From: Hormiphora californensis
Lineage: Eukaryota > Ctenophora > Tentaculata > Cydippida > Pleurobrachiidae
Assembly: GCA_020137815.1 (NCBI GenBank)
Contig: CM035354.1
Span: forward strand, 2,061,495 to 2,125,494
DNA length: 64,000 bases
Direction: 5' to 3'
A program made the position numbers and the translations under genes. Positions within the stretch are counted from its first letter, which is position 1, and each line of letters begins with the position of its first letter. The notes beneath the pieces were generated by a model. That model was not told the DNA's origin. It saw only the letters and a program-made list of their open reading frames with translations, and made no database searches. Shown in pieces: positions 27,466-39,482 of this stretch.

Positions 27466-29660
27466 CTTGTATGAATACAATGTGTGTGCTATGAGACATG
27501 CAATGTCAATTCAAACACCCTATTGATCACATTGTTTCACACACAGTGAGTATACCAACATACAATTTCCTATAATATATATCCTAAATAGTGTACAGAA
27601 TGAATCACTCACCTGCAACGTCTACGGGAGGAGAGACCTCGTCATCAGACGGACGACAGGAGCTTCAATATATCAAACTTGAAGTAGACCTGGAGGGGGA
27701 AATGTGTATGGAAACTAAAAAGGGTAGAGGGGGAAATGGGTATGAAAACTATGAAGGGTAGAGGGGGAAATGGGTATGAAAACTAAAAAGGGTGGAGGGG
27801 GAAATGGGTATGAAAACTAAAAAGGGTAGAGGGGGAAATGGGTATGAAAACTAAAAAGGGTAGAGGGGGAAATGGGTATGAAAACTATGAAGAGTAGAGG
27901 GGGAAATGGGTATGAAAACTATGAAGGGTAGAGGGGGAAATGGGTATGAAAACTAAAAAGGGTAGAGGGGGAAATGGGTATGAAAACTAAAAAGGGTAGA
28001 GGGGGAAATGGATATGAAAACTAAAAAGGGTGGAGGGGGAAATGGGTATGAAAACTAAAAAGGGTAGAGGGGGAAATGTGTATGAAAACTATGAAGGGTA
28101 GAGGGGAAATGTGTATGAAAACTAAAAAGGGTAGAGGGGGAAATGGGTATGAAAACTATGTAGTGCATCAGCCCGGACTGTATTATAATGTCAGAGTTAT
28201 AATTATAGGTTTTACAGTTAGATATTAGGGCCCTGGTTTTATTCTGTAGTCTGTACCATCCCCGGTTGCGGGGTCCGGGGGGGGGGGGGGGGGGGTATGA
28301 CATACCCGGTATGTACTCTGTGCGGCACCAACTTTTGGTAATTGATTTTGTTGTCACATACAGATCTTTTGTTAGGGCTTTTTTGCGGAGCCCGGAGGTA
28401 CCGACTTGAACAAATCTTTTGCTAGTGGCTGGGCTTACCAAAAATACCTCCCCTTGTAGGAGACGGGCAATACAAATTTGAAATTAAATTGAATTCTCTA
28501 TCGCCAGAATAATATAGTAACGGACATATCTTTGCTGATAAAGGGATTTCTGGTAAAGCTTTGTAGTAACGGACATAAAAATGTTTGGAATATTTGAGGA
28601 CAAAAAAGAAATCCCATTAGTCCTTAAATAAAAACTTACCAAACAGCACAAATATGTTCATGATTGTGTAGAAAAAAACTCGTGGTGTTGACAATTCTCT
28701 CACTCAATTGATCTTGAAAAGCTGCTCTGGGAGAATATTATGAAAATTTACATATATTCAGTGAAGAATTAAAAATGTTCTCTTAGAGATAGGTACGGTT
28801 TATCCCCCCGTAAAATGACAATGACCGACCACGCACAAGACAACAAATCATTGGAGGATCACTGGGCATCAATTGTAAATGGTATAATATATTTATTATT
28901 TTTAGGAGTTTGAGGTCATAGAAATCGTTGATGGGTTTGGAGTTGTGTTAGAAATGTTTGAAACTTAAAAGTTGTTGCCCGGTGATGCGCCAATACCAAT
29001 TGACACTGTCATTGCTGGATAACAGTGTCACCTGAAGACTAGCAATGACAGTGTAGTATGTTGTAGTAGGCATGGGAGATTATATTCAAGAAAACAAACA
29101 GCTAAAAATTCCCCGATTTCTGGCTCGAGGTAAAAAAATATGTCTAAAAACAAGAATTTAAACGTCACAAAAATTGCTTACAGAGTCCTTTCATCAACGT
29201 CAATTTCAAAATCCTCACGGAAAACCTTAGAAACAAACCGGGCTTGTCTTTCTGATAACCAGGGGTCTTCTTTCTTCTTCTTTTTCTCCTGACTCTCCTC
29301 TTCTTGCCGTTGAACATTCTCACTGACCATGGCGGTATCAAAACGCGGTACTTTCCGAGAGAGTGCATCCGAGACACGATTATAAAGGGGCACATCGTAG
29401 TCGGAGAGAAGATTTAGGACGACACCACGTTTACCCATTCTGGCTGTCCGACCTGCCCGGTGCAGGTAACCAACAGTATCCACGGGCAACTGGGCGTTTA
29501 TCACCTGATATAAGAAGTGTACTGATTACTGCCAGACCAGCGTTAGTTAGAGGTAAAAGGTTGGTTAGATAACAGGGTGAATAAATCAAGTCTTAATTAA
29601 TTAGTAGGGGTTGCTATGGTTACCAATTACTGTCAGGAACCGGACGTTTATACGAAACGA
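27466..29660. repeat. Segmental duplication, left copy
   Basis: About 2.2 kb is repeated in the same orientation at 32255-34425. It starts at AATACAATGTGTG and runs through a 34-bp minisatellite, an AT-rich stretch, the helicase C-terminal exon and the edge of the GAAACG element. A conserved block at about 28320-28440 (minus strand, ATSKRFVQVGTSGLRKKALT) is open in both copies. Its GTSGLRKK is reminiscent of phosphoglucomutase N-termini, but this is too little to call a gene. Confidence 0.88.
27690..28160. repeat. 34-bp minisatellite (GGTAGAGGGGGAAATGGGTA...)
   Basis: About 13 tandem units of GGTAGAGGGGGAAATGGGTA followed by TGAAAACTAAAAAG. The equivalent region of the right duplication copy (about 32490-32940) is heavily scrambled by small indels. 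Confidence 0.92.
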
Positions 29661-31050
29661 AACGAAAACGAAACGAAACGGTCATTTTTTCACGAAAAAT
29701 AACCGAAACGAAAAAAATTTGAGAAAAAATAAACGAAACGAAACGAAACGAACAATTTTTCAGTCTTCATAAACCGAAACGAAACGAAACGAAATTTTTT
29801 TCAGTCTTCATAAACCGAAACGAAACGAAACGAAAAATTTTCAGTCTTCTCAAAACGAAACGAAACGAAAAAAATTTGAGAAAAAATAAACGAAACGAAA
29901 CGAAACGAAAAAATATTGACCAAAAATAACCGAAACGAAACGAAACGATGAAATATTGACCAAAAATAACCGAAACGAAACGAAACGGAAAAAAAATTGA
30001 GAAAAATAAACGAAACGAAACGAAAAAATTTGGCCAAAAATAAACGAAACGAACCGAAACGAAAAAATTTTGACCAAAAATAAACGAAACGAAATCAAAT
30101 AACCAAACCGAAACGAAACGAAACGAACCGAACGAAACGAACCGAATTTTAAAACCGAACCGAACTGAACCGAAACATCTTGACCGACTGCCAGCTGCAG
30201 ACAATGGTGTCATTTTATATTGAGCTGTGAGCACTTGAATCAGTACTTTGATAATTGATACCTGCCTGCCTTCTAGAAAAGAAATCTTTCTTTGTTGGGT
30301 CTCTGATCTGTTGGCTACTCTCTGATGGATTCTCTCTGTTGGAGAGTCCCAACAGAGAGTCCTTGTTTTGTTCAACCCCTTTTTATTTTATTTACTGCGA
30401 ATGGCAGTCTAGCTTGGCAAATCTAAGATATAGTCCAACCAAACTGAATTTTGAAACTGAACAGAATTTCAAAAACCAAACCGAAACGAAACGAAACGAA
30501 TTTTAAAAACCGAAACGAACCGAAACGAAAAAATATTGACCTCAAATAACCGAAACGAACCGAAACGAAAAATTTCAAAAAAAAATAAACGAAACGAAAA
30601 AATTTCGATAAAAAATATCCGAAACGAAACGAAAAAAATTGAGAAAAAATAAACGAAACGAAACGAAAAATTTTCGACAAAAAAATATCCGAAACGAAAC
30701 GAAACGAAAATTTTTTAGTGTTCATAAACCGAAACGAAACGAAACGAAAAAAATTTGAGAAAAAATAAACGAAACGAAAATTTTTTCAGTCTTCATAAAC
30801 CGAAACGAAACGAAACGAGAAAAAATTGAGAAAAAATAAACGAAACGAAACGAACTGAAAACCCCAAAACGTCCGGTTCCTACAATTACACAGAATTATG
30901 TTCTCACCATGTCCAGATTGGGAATGTCAAGGCCACGTGAGGCAACATCTGATGCCACTAAGATCCGAACAGTTCCCCGCTGAACTCGTTTTATCACAGC
31001 TGCTCGCTCCTGGATATATGATAGGAAAGAATCAGAGAAAGATTGAGTTG

Positions 31051-31128
<78 letters not shown>

Positions 31129-31185
31129 TATATATATATATATATATAGAGCGAGAGAGAGAAAGAGAGAGAGAGAACAAGCTAT

Positions 31186-31236
<51 letters not shown>

Positions 31237-34200
31237 TATATATATATATATATAGAGCGAGAGAGAGAAAGAGAGAGAGAGAGAACAAGCTATGGTTGGA
31301 GGAAGAAATAGAGTCTGGTAGAACAGACTCAGATGAATTCAATTAGTTGGAGAAGAGCTAAACCAATCAATTCTCTTTAAGATGAAAGTCCTTTTGTTGC
31401 TCTGCCTTACAGCACTGACAAGCGCAGGAAATGTCCGACAAGAATTCCTAGCGTCCCTTGGAAACCTACAGCCCAGCGCTGCCCGATTCCGTCTATATGC
31501 TCGAAACTTGGATAAAATCTCGGAATTAAACCACGAATCGGGTGGAAAGTGGAGAGCTGGAGTTAACAAGTTTGCTGTCATGACAGAGGGGAGAGAGAGC
31601 GTTACACAAAGGTCTTAACACTAACTGGGACGATCTGATCTTCCTCCCTCCTCTCCTCTCTCCCTATCTGATGCCCCTACTGAGGTAGATTGGAGGGAGA
31701 AGGGGTTTGTTAGTCCACCCAGGGATCAGGTAGGATGCGGATCTTGTTGGATATTCGCCGCTGTGGCGACTATCGAGAGTAGGGCCGCGGCCGCAGGAAG
31801 CAAACCTCAGCACCTCAGCTGACCAGGAGATTGTGGATTGTGGAAGTCCGTACCGAGATGCCTGCGAGGGAGGGGATCCTCTCAAGGCCCTGGAATATGT
31901 GTTCGATAGGAAGGCGCTGGCAAGGGGAGGCTGATTACCCGTATATTGGTCGCAGTAACTACAAGTGTATGAGGGATGGTAAGGAGAATGGCCTGACAGG
32001 GGGAGTGAGACAGCGGTACTACGACTACCGATACGGTGCTGATCAGATGATATCTGCACTGGCTGGAGGCCCCATTATTGTGGAATTCAATGCAATTGAA
32101 CCATTCATGTTTTACAGGGAGGGGGTGTTCGACTACCGGGAAGAGAGAGAGGAGAGACAACACACAGACACAGAGAGACATAGAGAGACAGAGACAGAGA
32201 GAATGAGCGACGGGCCCGGCCCTTTTCGGCCGAAGGCCGAATTACATTGACTAGTGAATACAATGTGTGCTAGGAGACATGCAGTGTCAATTCAAACACC
32301 CTATTGATCACATTGTTTCACACACACAGTGAGTATACAATTTCCTATATATACCTCTAATAGTGGTACAAAATGAATCACTCACCAATGTCGGAGGAGA
32401 GACCTCGTCATCAGACGACGACAGGAGCTTCATATACCACTTGAACTAGACCTGGAGGGGACTGACCACTTAAAGTGTAATGGGAAATGGGTATGAAAAC
32501 TAGGAAGGTAGAGGGGGAAATGGGTTGAAACTATAGGGTGAAGGGGGAATTGGTATAAAATAGAGGGTAAGGGGGAAATGGGTATGACTTGGGTGCGGGG
32601 GGGGGCTGGTTGAAGGCACTATGACGGGTAGCAGGGGTAACACCTGGGTATGACAAACTAAAAAGGGTCGGGGGGAAATGTGCCTAAGGGTAAGGGTGCG
32701 GGGTATGAAGCTAGCTGGTAGGGGAGGTGGGTATGAAAGACTCGGGTCGAGGGGGGTGGGGTTGACCTATGAAGGGTGGGGGGGGAAATGGGTATGCTTG
32801 ACTGGTGGGGAAGGGTAGGGTGAAATAGGGAGGGGGTGGTCGTGTATGAAAACCTAGTTTTGAACTAAAAGGGTAGAGGGGGAAAATGGGTATGAAAACA
32901 CTACCCGGGTTAGAGGGGGAAATGGGTTATGAAAACTATGTAGTGCATCAGCCGGACTGTATTATAATGTCAGTTATAATTATAGGTTTTACAGTTAAGG
33001 CCCTGATTTTATTCTGTACTCTGTACCATCCCCCGGTTCGATGCGAGGTACGGGGGGGGGGGGGGGGGGGGGGGTGACATACCCTGTGCGGCAACAACTT
33101 TTTTGTAATTGATTTTGTTGTCACATACAGATCTTTTGTTAGGGCTTTTTTGCGGAGCCCAGAGGTATCGACTTGAACAAATCTTTTGCTAGTGGCTGGG
33201 TCTACAAAAATACCTCCCCTTGTAGGAGACTGGCAATACAAATTTGAAATTAAATTGAATTCTCTTATCGCCAGAATAATATAGTAACGGACAATCTTTG
33301 CTGATAAAGGGATTTCTGGTAAAGCTTTGTAGTAACGGACATAAAAATGTTTGGAATATTTAGGACAAAAAAGAAATCCCATAGTCCTTAAATAAAAACT
33401 TACCAAACAGCAGAAATATGTTCATGATGTGTAGAAAAAAACTCGTGGTGTGACAATTCTCTCACTCAATTGATCTTGAAAGCTGCTCTGGGAGAATATT
33501 ATGAAAATTTACATAGATTCAGTGAAGAATTAAAAATGTTCTCTTAGAGATAGGTACGGTTTATCCCCCCGTAAAATGACAATGACCGACCACGCACAAG
33601 ACAACAAATCATTGGCGGATCACTGGGCAGCAATTGTATAATATATTTATTATTTTTAGGAGTTTGAGGTCATAGAAATCGTTGATGGGTTTGGAGTTGT
33701 GTTAGAAATGTTTGAAACTTAAAAGTTGTTGCCCGGTGATGCGCCAATACCAATTGACACTGTCATTGCTACACAGCGGTGTTATCTGAAGACTAGCAAT
33801 GACAGTGTAGTATGTAGTAGGCATGTGAGATTGTATTCAAGAAAACAACCAGCTAAAAATTCCCCGATTTCTGGCTCGAGGTAAAAAAATATGTCTAAAA
33901 ACAAGAATTTAAACGTCACAAAAATTTCTTACAGAGTCCTTTCATCAACGTCAATTTCAAAATCCTCACGGAAAACCTTGGAAACAAACCGGGCTTGTCT
34001 TTCTGATAACCAGGGGTCTTCTTTCTTCTTCTTTCTCTCCTGACTCTCCTCTTCTTGCCGCTGAACATTCTCACTCACCATGGCGGTATCAAAACGCGGT
34101 ACTTTCCGAGAGAGTGCATCCGAGACACGATTATAAAGGGGCACATCGTAGTCGGAGAGAAGATTTAGGACGACACCCGTTTACCCATTCTGGTCTGTCC

Positions 34201-35688
34201 GACCTGCCCGGTGTAGGTACCAACGGTATCCCAGGGCAACTGGGCGTTTATCACCTGGTATAAGAAGTGTACTGATTACTGTCACTGCCAGACCAGCGTT
34301 AGTTAGAGGGAAAAGGTTGGTTAGATAACAGGGTGAATAAATCAAGTCTTAATTAATTAGTAGGGGTTGCTATGGTTACCAATTACTGTCAGGAACCGGA
34401 CGTTTATACGAAACGAACCGAAAACGAGAGAGAGAAGAGATGAGAGAGATCTAGAAGAGAGAGAGGAGAGATAGAGAAGGAGAGATGATTTGAGAGGGAA
34501 GAAAAGGGGAGTAGACAGAGTGGAAAGCGGGGGGAGGCTATTTTAGTAAAGATCATCGCGTTAACTTGATCCCCTTATCTAGCACTCTATAGTTGCTCAT
34601 TCAGCATTTCTCGTATTCATGAATCGATTAGTTGCACTACTATCTTTCCTTCTCTCTTATCTATTCGCTCATCTCTCGTGTATCATGTTGCTCTTTTGGA
34701 ATTTCTTTACCAGCTTTTCTTTTGTCTCTGCCTCTCAGGCATTATAGAGCCGAGACCCGTTGAGAGGGTTAGTTGAAGCTTTCCTCAACCTCGATCTGAG
34801 ACACCGGGGTTGAGAGAGAACCGCGAAATGGCCGCTTTTTGTGCGTGTGATGAACAAAGAACCTGCACAATAGGGGAGACGCAATGACGAAAGTCGCGAT
34901 GACGAAAGTCGCGATAGTTCTTTACGGTATCATACCCGACACTCGTAGAAGAAGAAGAATAGGGGAGACGACTACAAAAAGGAGAGTTTTGAAGTTGATT
35001 GTTAAAGGAGCGAGAGCTTCGGAGTAAAACAGAGAGGAGTCAACAAGAATGGAAGAGATTACCACCACTTGATACATTTCTAACATGACAAGCTCAAGTA
35101 CATGACTCTAAGAGACAGTTGCTGTGTTTTATTTTAATTGTTGCTGTGTTATATTTTAATTGTTGCCGTGATATTTTATGTAGTTTGAAAGTTGTAATCT
35201 CGGTTGTGATAGGAATTCCCCCAAACATAGATTTATCGTGCAAGAGCCCTTTACTCACAGAGCCCGGAAGGGTTCTTGCACGATAAATAGAGGCGCACGG
35301 TATTTATAGGAGTGTCACCCAATAAGTATGTGTAATGAAGCCGTTGCTTTAATCCACCTTGACAAGGCGGTTCAGGGACCTCAACTTACTGCCACAGAAT
35401 TAAACACAACACACACACACACACAAATACAAACAAACAAACAAACAAACAAACCGCACCCTGACATGAAGCCCAGTTGCACCTCGCATCCCGCGCGCGC
35501 CCTTTCTGTAACAGAATCACGCGCGAAGAACCCTCTCCCGTAGCTCGTTTCGGTAGACCTTCCCCCGCGCCGCCGCCGTTGACTTGGGTGGTGGCAACTT
35601 CAGGAGCACTGCGTGTGCGCCGCTCACACAGCGTACACACACCAACTGCAGCTCAACTCGACGTATCATGCATATTGAGACGAATCAT

Positions 35689-35724
<36 letters not shown>

Positions 35725-38700
35725 CTTCTCTTACGTTTTGTATTGAAGGTGGCTGCAACATAGACCAGTTGTTTTGGTGTGGTAGGGGTGGTAGAGGTCC
35801 GGTGATATCTCAAGGGGTCCACCAGGTCGCCCACTATCCGGTATGTTAGGTTCTTTAACGAACCACTGTGGTACACATCCGCCTCGTCTAGAACTAACGT
35901 TGGGATGTGGCCAAATATCTAGAGGGAATATGAAATTATATAATTGCAATATCATAGAGAATGAAAAGGGTGAAGAGTTTTCAGAAAACTGGAGTACAAA
36001 TATTGAATAAAATGGGGCGCCTAGGAGTGCAGTAGGCAACTTAAATATCCATAAACAAAGCTCATAATAAGATGAAGGGAGCAATATGTCGCCCCACTAC
36101 AGTAACTAGAGGGAACAGTACACAGAGGACAGCTGTAAACAGTTATAGAGTGACCCTCGTTTCACCCAAGTTCACCCAAGTTCATCCAAATTTCGAAAAT
36201 AAATTTCGATTTACCAAAAAGTAGGTATCAGGGTAGTAACCCCCCTGATTATGTAATTGACCCAGTAAATTCTTCACATGTATCTCTACCACACGTTATT
36301 ATAGTTGAATACAAAATGAATCCATTACCTTTCCGTAATCATAATCCCGTAGTTTGGACATGGTGGTAATGATGAGAGGTGATGTCTTGTCCACATAACT
36401 CCTGTGTTCACTCACACCTTCCCACAAATATGGAGATACCACACCTAACCTAAGGAAGGAGTTGTCTTAACTAAGAGATAGATAAAGAGTTTGACTCACT
36501 GCACAGAGAGCTAGGAGGTACATCGTTAAAAACAGAATCAATAGTAACAAACTACCTTGAGTCGCTTGATACTAAATTATGAACAATTCAAAACATCTCT
36601 ACCATATTATATCTTCACTTACTCAGCGGGACGAATATGTGTAAACATGTGGGCCACTTGTTGACCCAACTCGGGGGTCGGTACAAATACAAGGTGTTGT
36701 CTAGTTCGGCCCTCCAGCATGGAGTTCAACAGGGGTAGTAGGTAACAAAGTGTCTTGCCGCAGCCCGTTTCAGCGTGGCATACGACATGCCGGCCTGCTA
36801 GTAGTTGGGGTATCGCCTGGAGGGATGGGAGGGATGGTAAACTATTGGGGTATCGCCTGGAGGGATGGGAGGGATGGTAAACTATTGGGGTATCGCCTGA
36901 AGGGATGGGAGGGATGGTAAACTGTTGGGGCTATCGCCTGGAGGGATGGGATGGTAAACTGTTGGGGTATCGCCTGGAGGGATGGTACACTGTTGGGGTA
37001 TCGCCTGGAGGGATGGGAGGGATGGTAAACTGTTGGGGTATCGCCTGGAGGGATGGGAGGGATGGTAAACTGTTGGGGTATCGCCAGGAGGGAGGGATGG
37101 TAAACTGTTGGGGTATCGCCTGGAGGGATGGGAGGGATGGTAAACTGTTGGGGTATCGCCTGGAGGGATGGGAGGGATGGTAAACTGTTGGGGTATCGCC
37201 TGGAGGGAGGGATGGTAAACTGTTGGGGTATCGCCTGGAGGGATGGGAGGGATGGTAAACTGTTGGGGTATCGCCTGGAGGGCCGGGAGGGATGGTAAAC
37301 TGTTGGGGTATCGCCTGGAGGGATGGTAAACTGTCGGGGTATCGCCTGGAGGGATGGGAGGGATGGTAAACTGTTGGGGTATCGCCTGGAGGGATGGGAG
37401 GGATGGTAAACTGTTGGGGTATCGCCTGGAGGGATGGTAAACTGTTGGGGTATCGCCTGGAGGGATGGTAAAGGGATGGTAAACTGTTGGGGTATCGCCT
37501 GGAGGGATGGGAGGGATGGTAAACTGTTGGGGTATCGCCTGGAGGGATGGTAAACTGTTGGGGTATCGCCTGGAGGGAGGGATGGTAAACTGTTGGGGTA
37601 TCGCCTGAAGGGATGAGAGGGATGGTAAACTGTTGGGGTATCGCTGAAGGGATGGTAAACTGTTGGGGTATCGCCTGGAGGGATGGGAGGGATGGTAAAC
37701 TGTTGTGGTATCGCCTGGAGGGATGGGAGGGATGGTAAACTGTTGGGGTATCGCCTGGAGGGATGGGAGGGATGGTAAACTGTTGGGGTATCGCCTGGAG
37801 GGAGGGATGGTAAACTGTTGGGGTATCGCCTGGAGGGATGGTAAAGGGATGGTAAACTGTTGGGGTATCGCCTGGAGGGAGGGATGGTAAACTGTTGGGG
37901 TATCGCCTGGAGGGATGGGAGGGATGGTAAACTGTTGGGGTATCGCCTGGAGGGATGGGAGGGATGGTAAACTGTTGGGGTATCGCCTGGAGGGATGGGA
38001 GGGATGGTAAACTGTTGGGGTATCGCCTGGAGGGAGGGATGGTAAACTGTTGGGGTATCGCCTGGAGGGATGGTAAACTGTTGGGGTATCGCCTGGAGGG
38101 ATGGGAGGGATGGTAAACTGTTGGGGTATCGCCTGGAGGGATGGTAAACTGTTGGGGTATCGCCTGGAGGGAGGGATGGTAAACTGTTGGGGTATCGCCT
38201 GGAGGGATGGGATGGTAAACTGTTGGGGTATCGCCTGGAGGGAGGGATGGTAAACTGTTGGGGTATCGCCTGGAGGGATGGTAAACTGTTGGGGTATCGC
38301 CTGGAGGGATGGTAAACTGTCGGGGTATCGCCTGGAGGGATGGGAGGGATGGTAAACTGTTGGGGTATCGCCTGGAGGGATGGGAGGGATGGTAAACTGT
38401 TGGGGTATCGCCTGGAGGGAGGGATGGTAAACTGTTGGGGTATCGCCTGGAGGGATGGTAAACTGTTGGGTATCGCCTGGAGGGATGGTAAACTGTCGGG
38501 GTATCGCCTGGAGGGATGGAGGATGGTAAACTGTTGGGGTATCGCCTGGAGGGATGGGAGGGATGGTAAACTGTTGGGGTATCGCCTGGAGGTGAGGGAT
38601 GGTAAACTGTTGGGGTATCGCCTGAAGGGAGGGATGGTAAACTGTTGGGGTATCGCCTGGAGGGATGGTAAACTGTTGGGTATCGCCTGGAGGGATTGGT

Positions 38701-39482
38701 AAACTGTTGGGGTATCGCCTGGAGGGATGGGAGGGATGGTAAACTGTTGGGGTATCGCCTGGAGGGAGGGATGGTAAACTGTTGGGGTATCGCCTGAAGG
38801 GATGAGAGGGATGGTAAACTGTTGGGGTATCGCCTGGAGGGATGGTAAACTGTTGGGGTATCGCCTGGAGGGATGGTAAACTGTTGGGGTATCGCCTGGA
38901 GGGATGGGAGGGATGGTAAACTGTTGGGGTATCGCCTGGAGGGATGGGAGGGATGGTAAACTGTTGGGGTATCGCCTAGAGGGATGGGAGGGATGGTAAA
39001 CTGTTGGGGTATCGCCTGGAGGGATGGGAGGGATGGTAAACTGTTGGGGTATCGCCTGGAGGGATGGGAGGGATGGTAAAATGTTGGGGTATCGCCTGGA
39101 GAGAAGGGAGGGATGGTAAACTGTTGTGGTATCGCCTGGAGGGAGGGATGGTAAACTGTTGGGGTATCGCCTGGAGGGAGGGATGGTAAACTGTTGGGGT
39201 ATATCACCTATAGGTTGTCAACAGTAACACCAATCTTAATGACAGTGGTGTGACACCACTGGTATCTATTGTGGCGGAATGGCTGGACCTGTGCTAAATA
39301 ACCGCTCAATAAGTGAAACTAACCCGAGATTGTATAGCAGTGGGTTTCTCGAATTTAATATCTTCTAAGCGTTGAAGGAGTGCGGGATGAAGCCCAAGAT
39401 CTCCCCACTCTGTGGATGTGTAGGCCCGAGAAGTGGAGGGATGACTCCTGCAACACCTTTTTAACACCCTTCCTATTAACAT
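29178..39482 (-). CDS. DDX28: DDX28-like mitochondrial DEAD-box RNA helicase, one or more central exons missing
   Basis: Exons found: 39482-39324, 36816-36623, 36449-36329, 35918-35735, 31009-30908, 29504-29178. The N-terminus (MLIGRVLKRCCRSHPSTSRA) is Arg-rich without acidic residues, as in a mitochondrial import signal. Exon 1 carries the Q motif (LGLHP, EKPTAIQSR) and exon 2 has motif I AETGCGKT and Ia PTPELGQQ. Exon 4 has motif II VLDEAD and a motif III variant VAAT in place of SAT. Exon 31009-30908 has motif V LVASDVASRGLDIPNLDM, and the last exon has motif VI YLHRAGRTARMG and a Lys/Glu-rich tail. DDX28 works on mitochondrial RNA and ribosome assembly; the paralogue assignment rests on the transit-like N-terminus and overall layout. 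The exon(s) with motif IV should lie between 31010 and 35734, with a length of 2 modulo 3, and were not found. The gene is stretched by a minisatellite, a duplication and transposons. Confidence 0.82.
29634..30882. mobile_element. GAAACG-repeat element with hAT-like terminal repeats
   Basis: CAGGAACCGGACGTTT at 29634 is mirrored as AAACGTCCGGTTCCTA ending at 30882. Between them, two blocks of CGAAACGAAAC/AAAATAAACGAAACG repeats flank a unique 240-bp centre (30180-30420). The ends share CAGGAACCG with the 109-bp MITE family. It fills the helicase intron between the motif V exon and the last exon, ending 25 bp from the donor. Phenylalanine/serine-rich frames over it are artefacts. Confidence 0.78.
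31050..31292. repeat. (GA)n-(TA)n compound microsatellite, duplicated
   Basis: A GA run, ATATAT run and GCGAGAGAGAG spacer ending AACAAGCTATGGTTGGA occur twice in tandem next to the helicase motif V exon. Confidence 0.95.
31382..32150 (+). pseudogene. Papain-like cysteine protease (cathepsin) fragment, frameshifted
   Basis: The ATG at 31382 opens a signal peptide (MKVLLLLCLTALTSAG) and part of an I29 propeptide (GGKWRAGVNKFAVMT). After frame shifts around 31570-31670 the mature domain reads TEVDWREKGFV and then DQVGCGSCW, with the active-site Cys. Another one-base shift follows at HLS/DQEIVDCG (about 31821) and another at GG/DYPYIG (about 31931). The match continues to MISALAGGPIIVEFNAIEPF and is lost near 32150, before the catalytic His and Asn. 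It lies antisense inside the helicase gene. Several shifts and truncation make it a pseudogene; part of the damage could be assembly error. Confidence 0.85.
32255..34425. repeat. Segmental duplication, right copy (decayed)
   Basis: Direct repeat of 27466-29660. It carries the same AATACAATGTGTG start, a scrambled minisatellite, the ATSKRFVQVDTSGLRKK block, a damaged helicase last exon and the start of the GAAACG element, and is cut off by GA-rich DNA at about 34425. Confidence 0.88.
33929..34255 (-). pseudogene. Second copy of the helicase C-terminal exon, broken
   Basis: Nearly identical to the last exon at 29178-29504 over the C-terminal half (YNRVSDALSRKVPRFDTAMV, then ENVQRQEEESQE). One base is missing in the ACACCACG run (ACACCCG here), and further single-base changes sit in the motif VI region, so that motif is out of frame. 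It lies between the DEAD exon and the motif V exon of the same gene, where splicing it in would truncate the protein. Confidence 0.83.
34426..35230. other. Helicase intron, no exon recognised
   Basis: GA-rich, then mixed DNA. I searched the minus strand here for the missing motif IV exon and saw no matching reading frame. Confidence 0.45.
35231..35288. repeat. Hairpin with 21-bp arms
   Basis: ATTTATCGTGCAAGAGCCCTT pairs with AAGGGTTCTTGCACGATAAAT with one mismatch, around a 16-base loop. Confidence 0.9.
36817..39205. repeat. ~2.4-kb minisatellite of 31/35/40-bp units carrying the helicase exon 2 acceptor
   Basis: Roughly 65 units of TGTTGGGGTATCGCCTGGAG followed by GGATGGGAGGGATGGTAAAC, with two shorter variants lacking part of the GGATGGGAG stretch. 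On the minus strand every unit reads CATCCCTCCAG then GCGATACCCCAAC. That is the exact acceptor and first 13 bases of helicase exon 2, whose true junction (36817/36816) is the last unit. The 758-residue open frame across it exists because the unit lacks stops in all three frames; it is not a protein gene. Confidence 0.93.

Noticed and set aside
29767-30725. Phe/Ser/Arg-rich ORFs (RFVSFRF)
   Set aside because: They are translations of GAAACG repeats inside a transposon.
36931-39207. 758-residue open frame across the helicase intron
   Set aside because: It is generated by a minisatellite unit without stops in any frame; it switches repeat phase (AIPQQFT, GDTPTVYH, RRYPNSLP) as unit length changes and has no domain.
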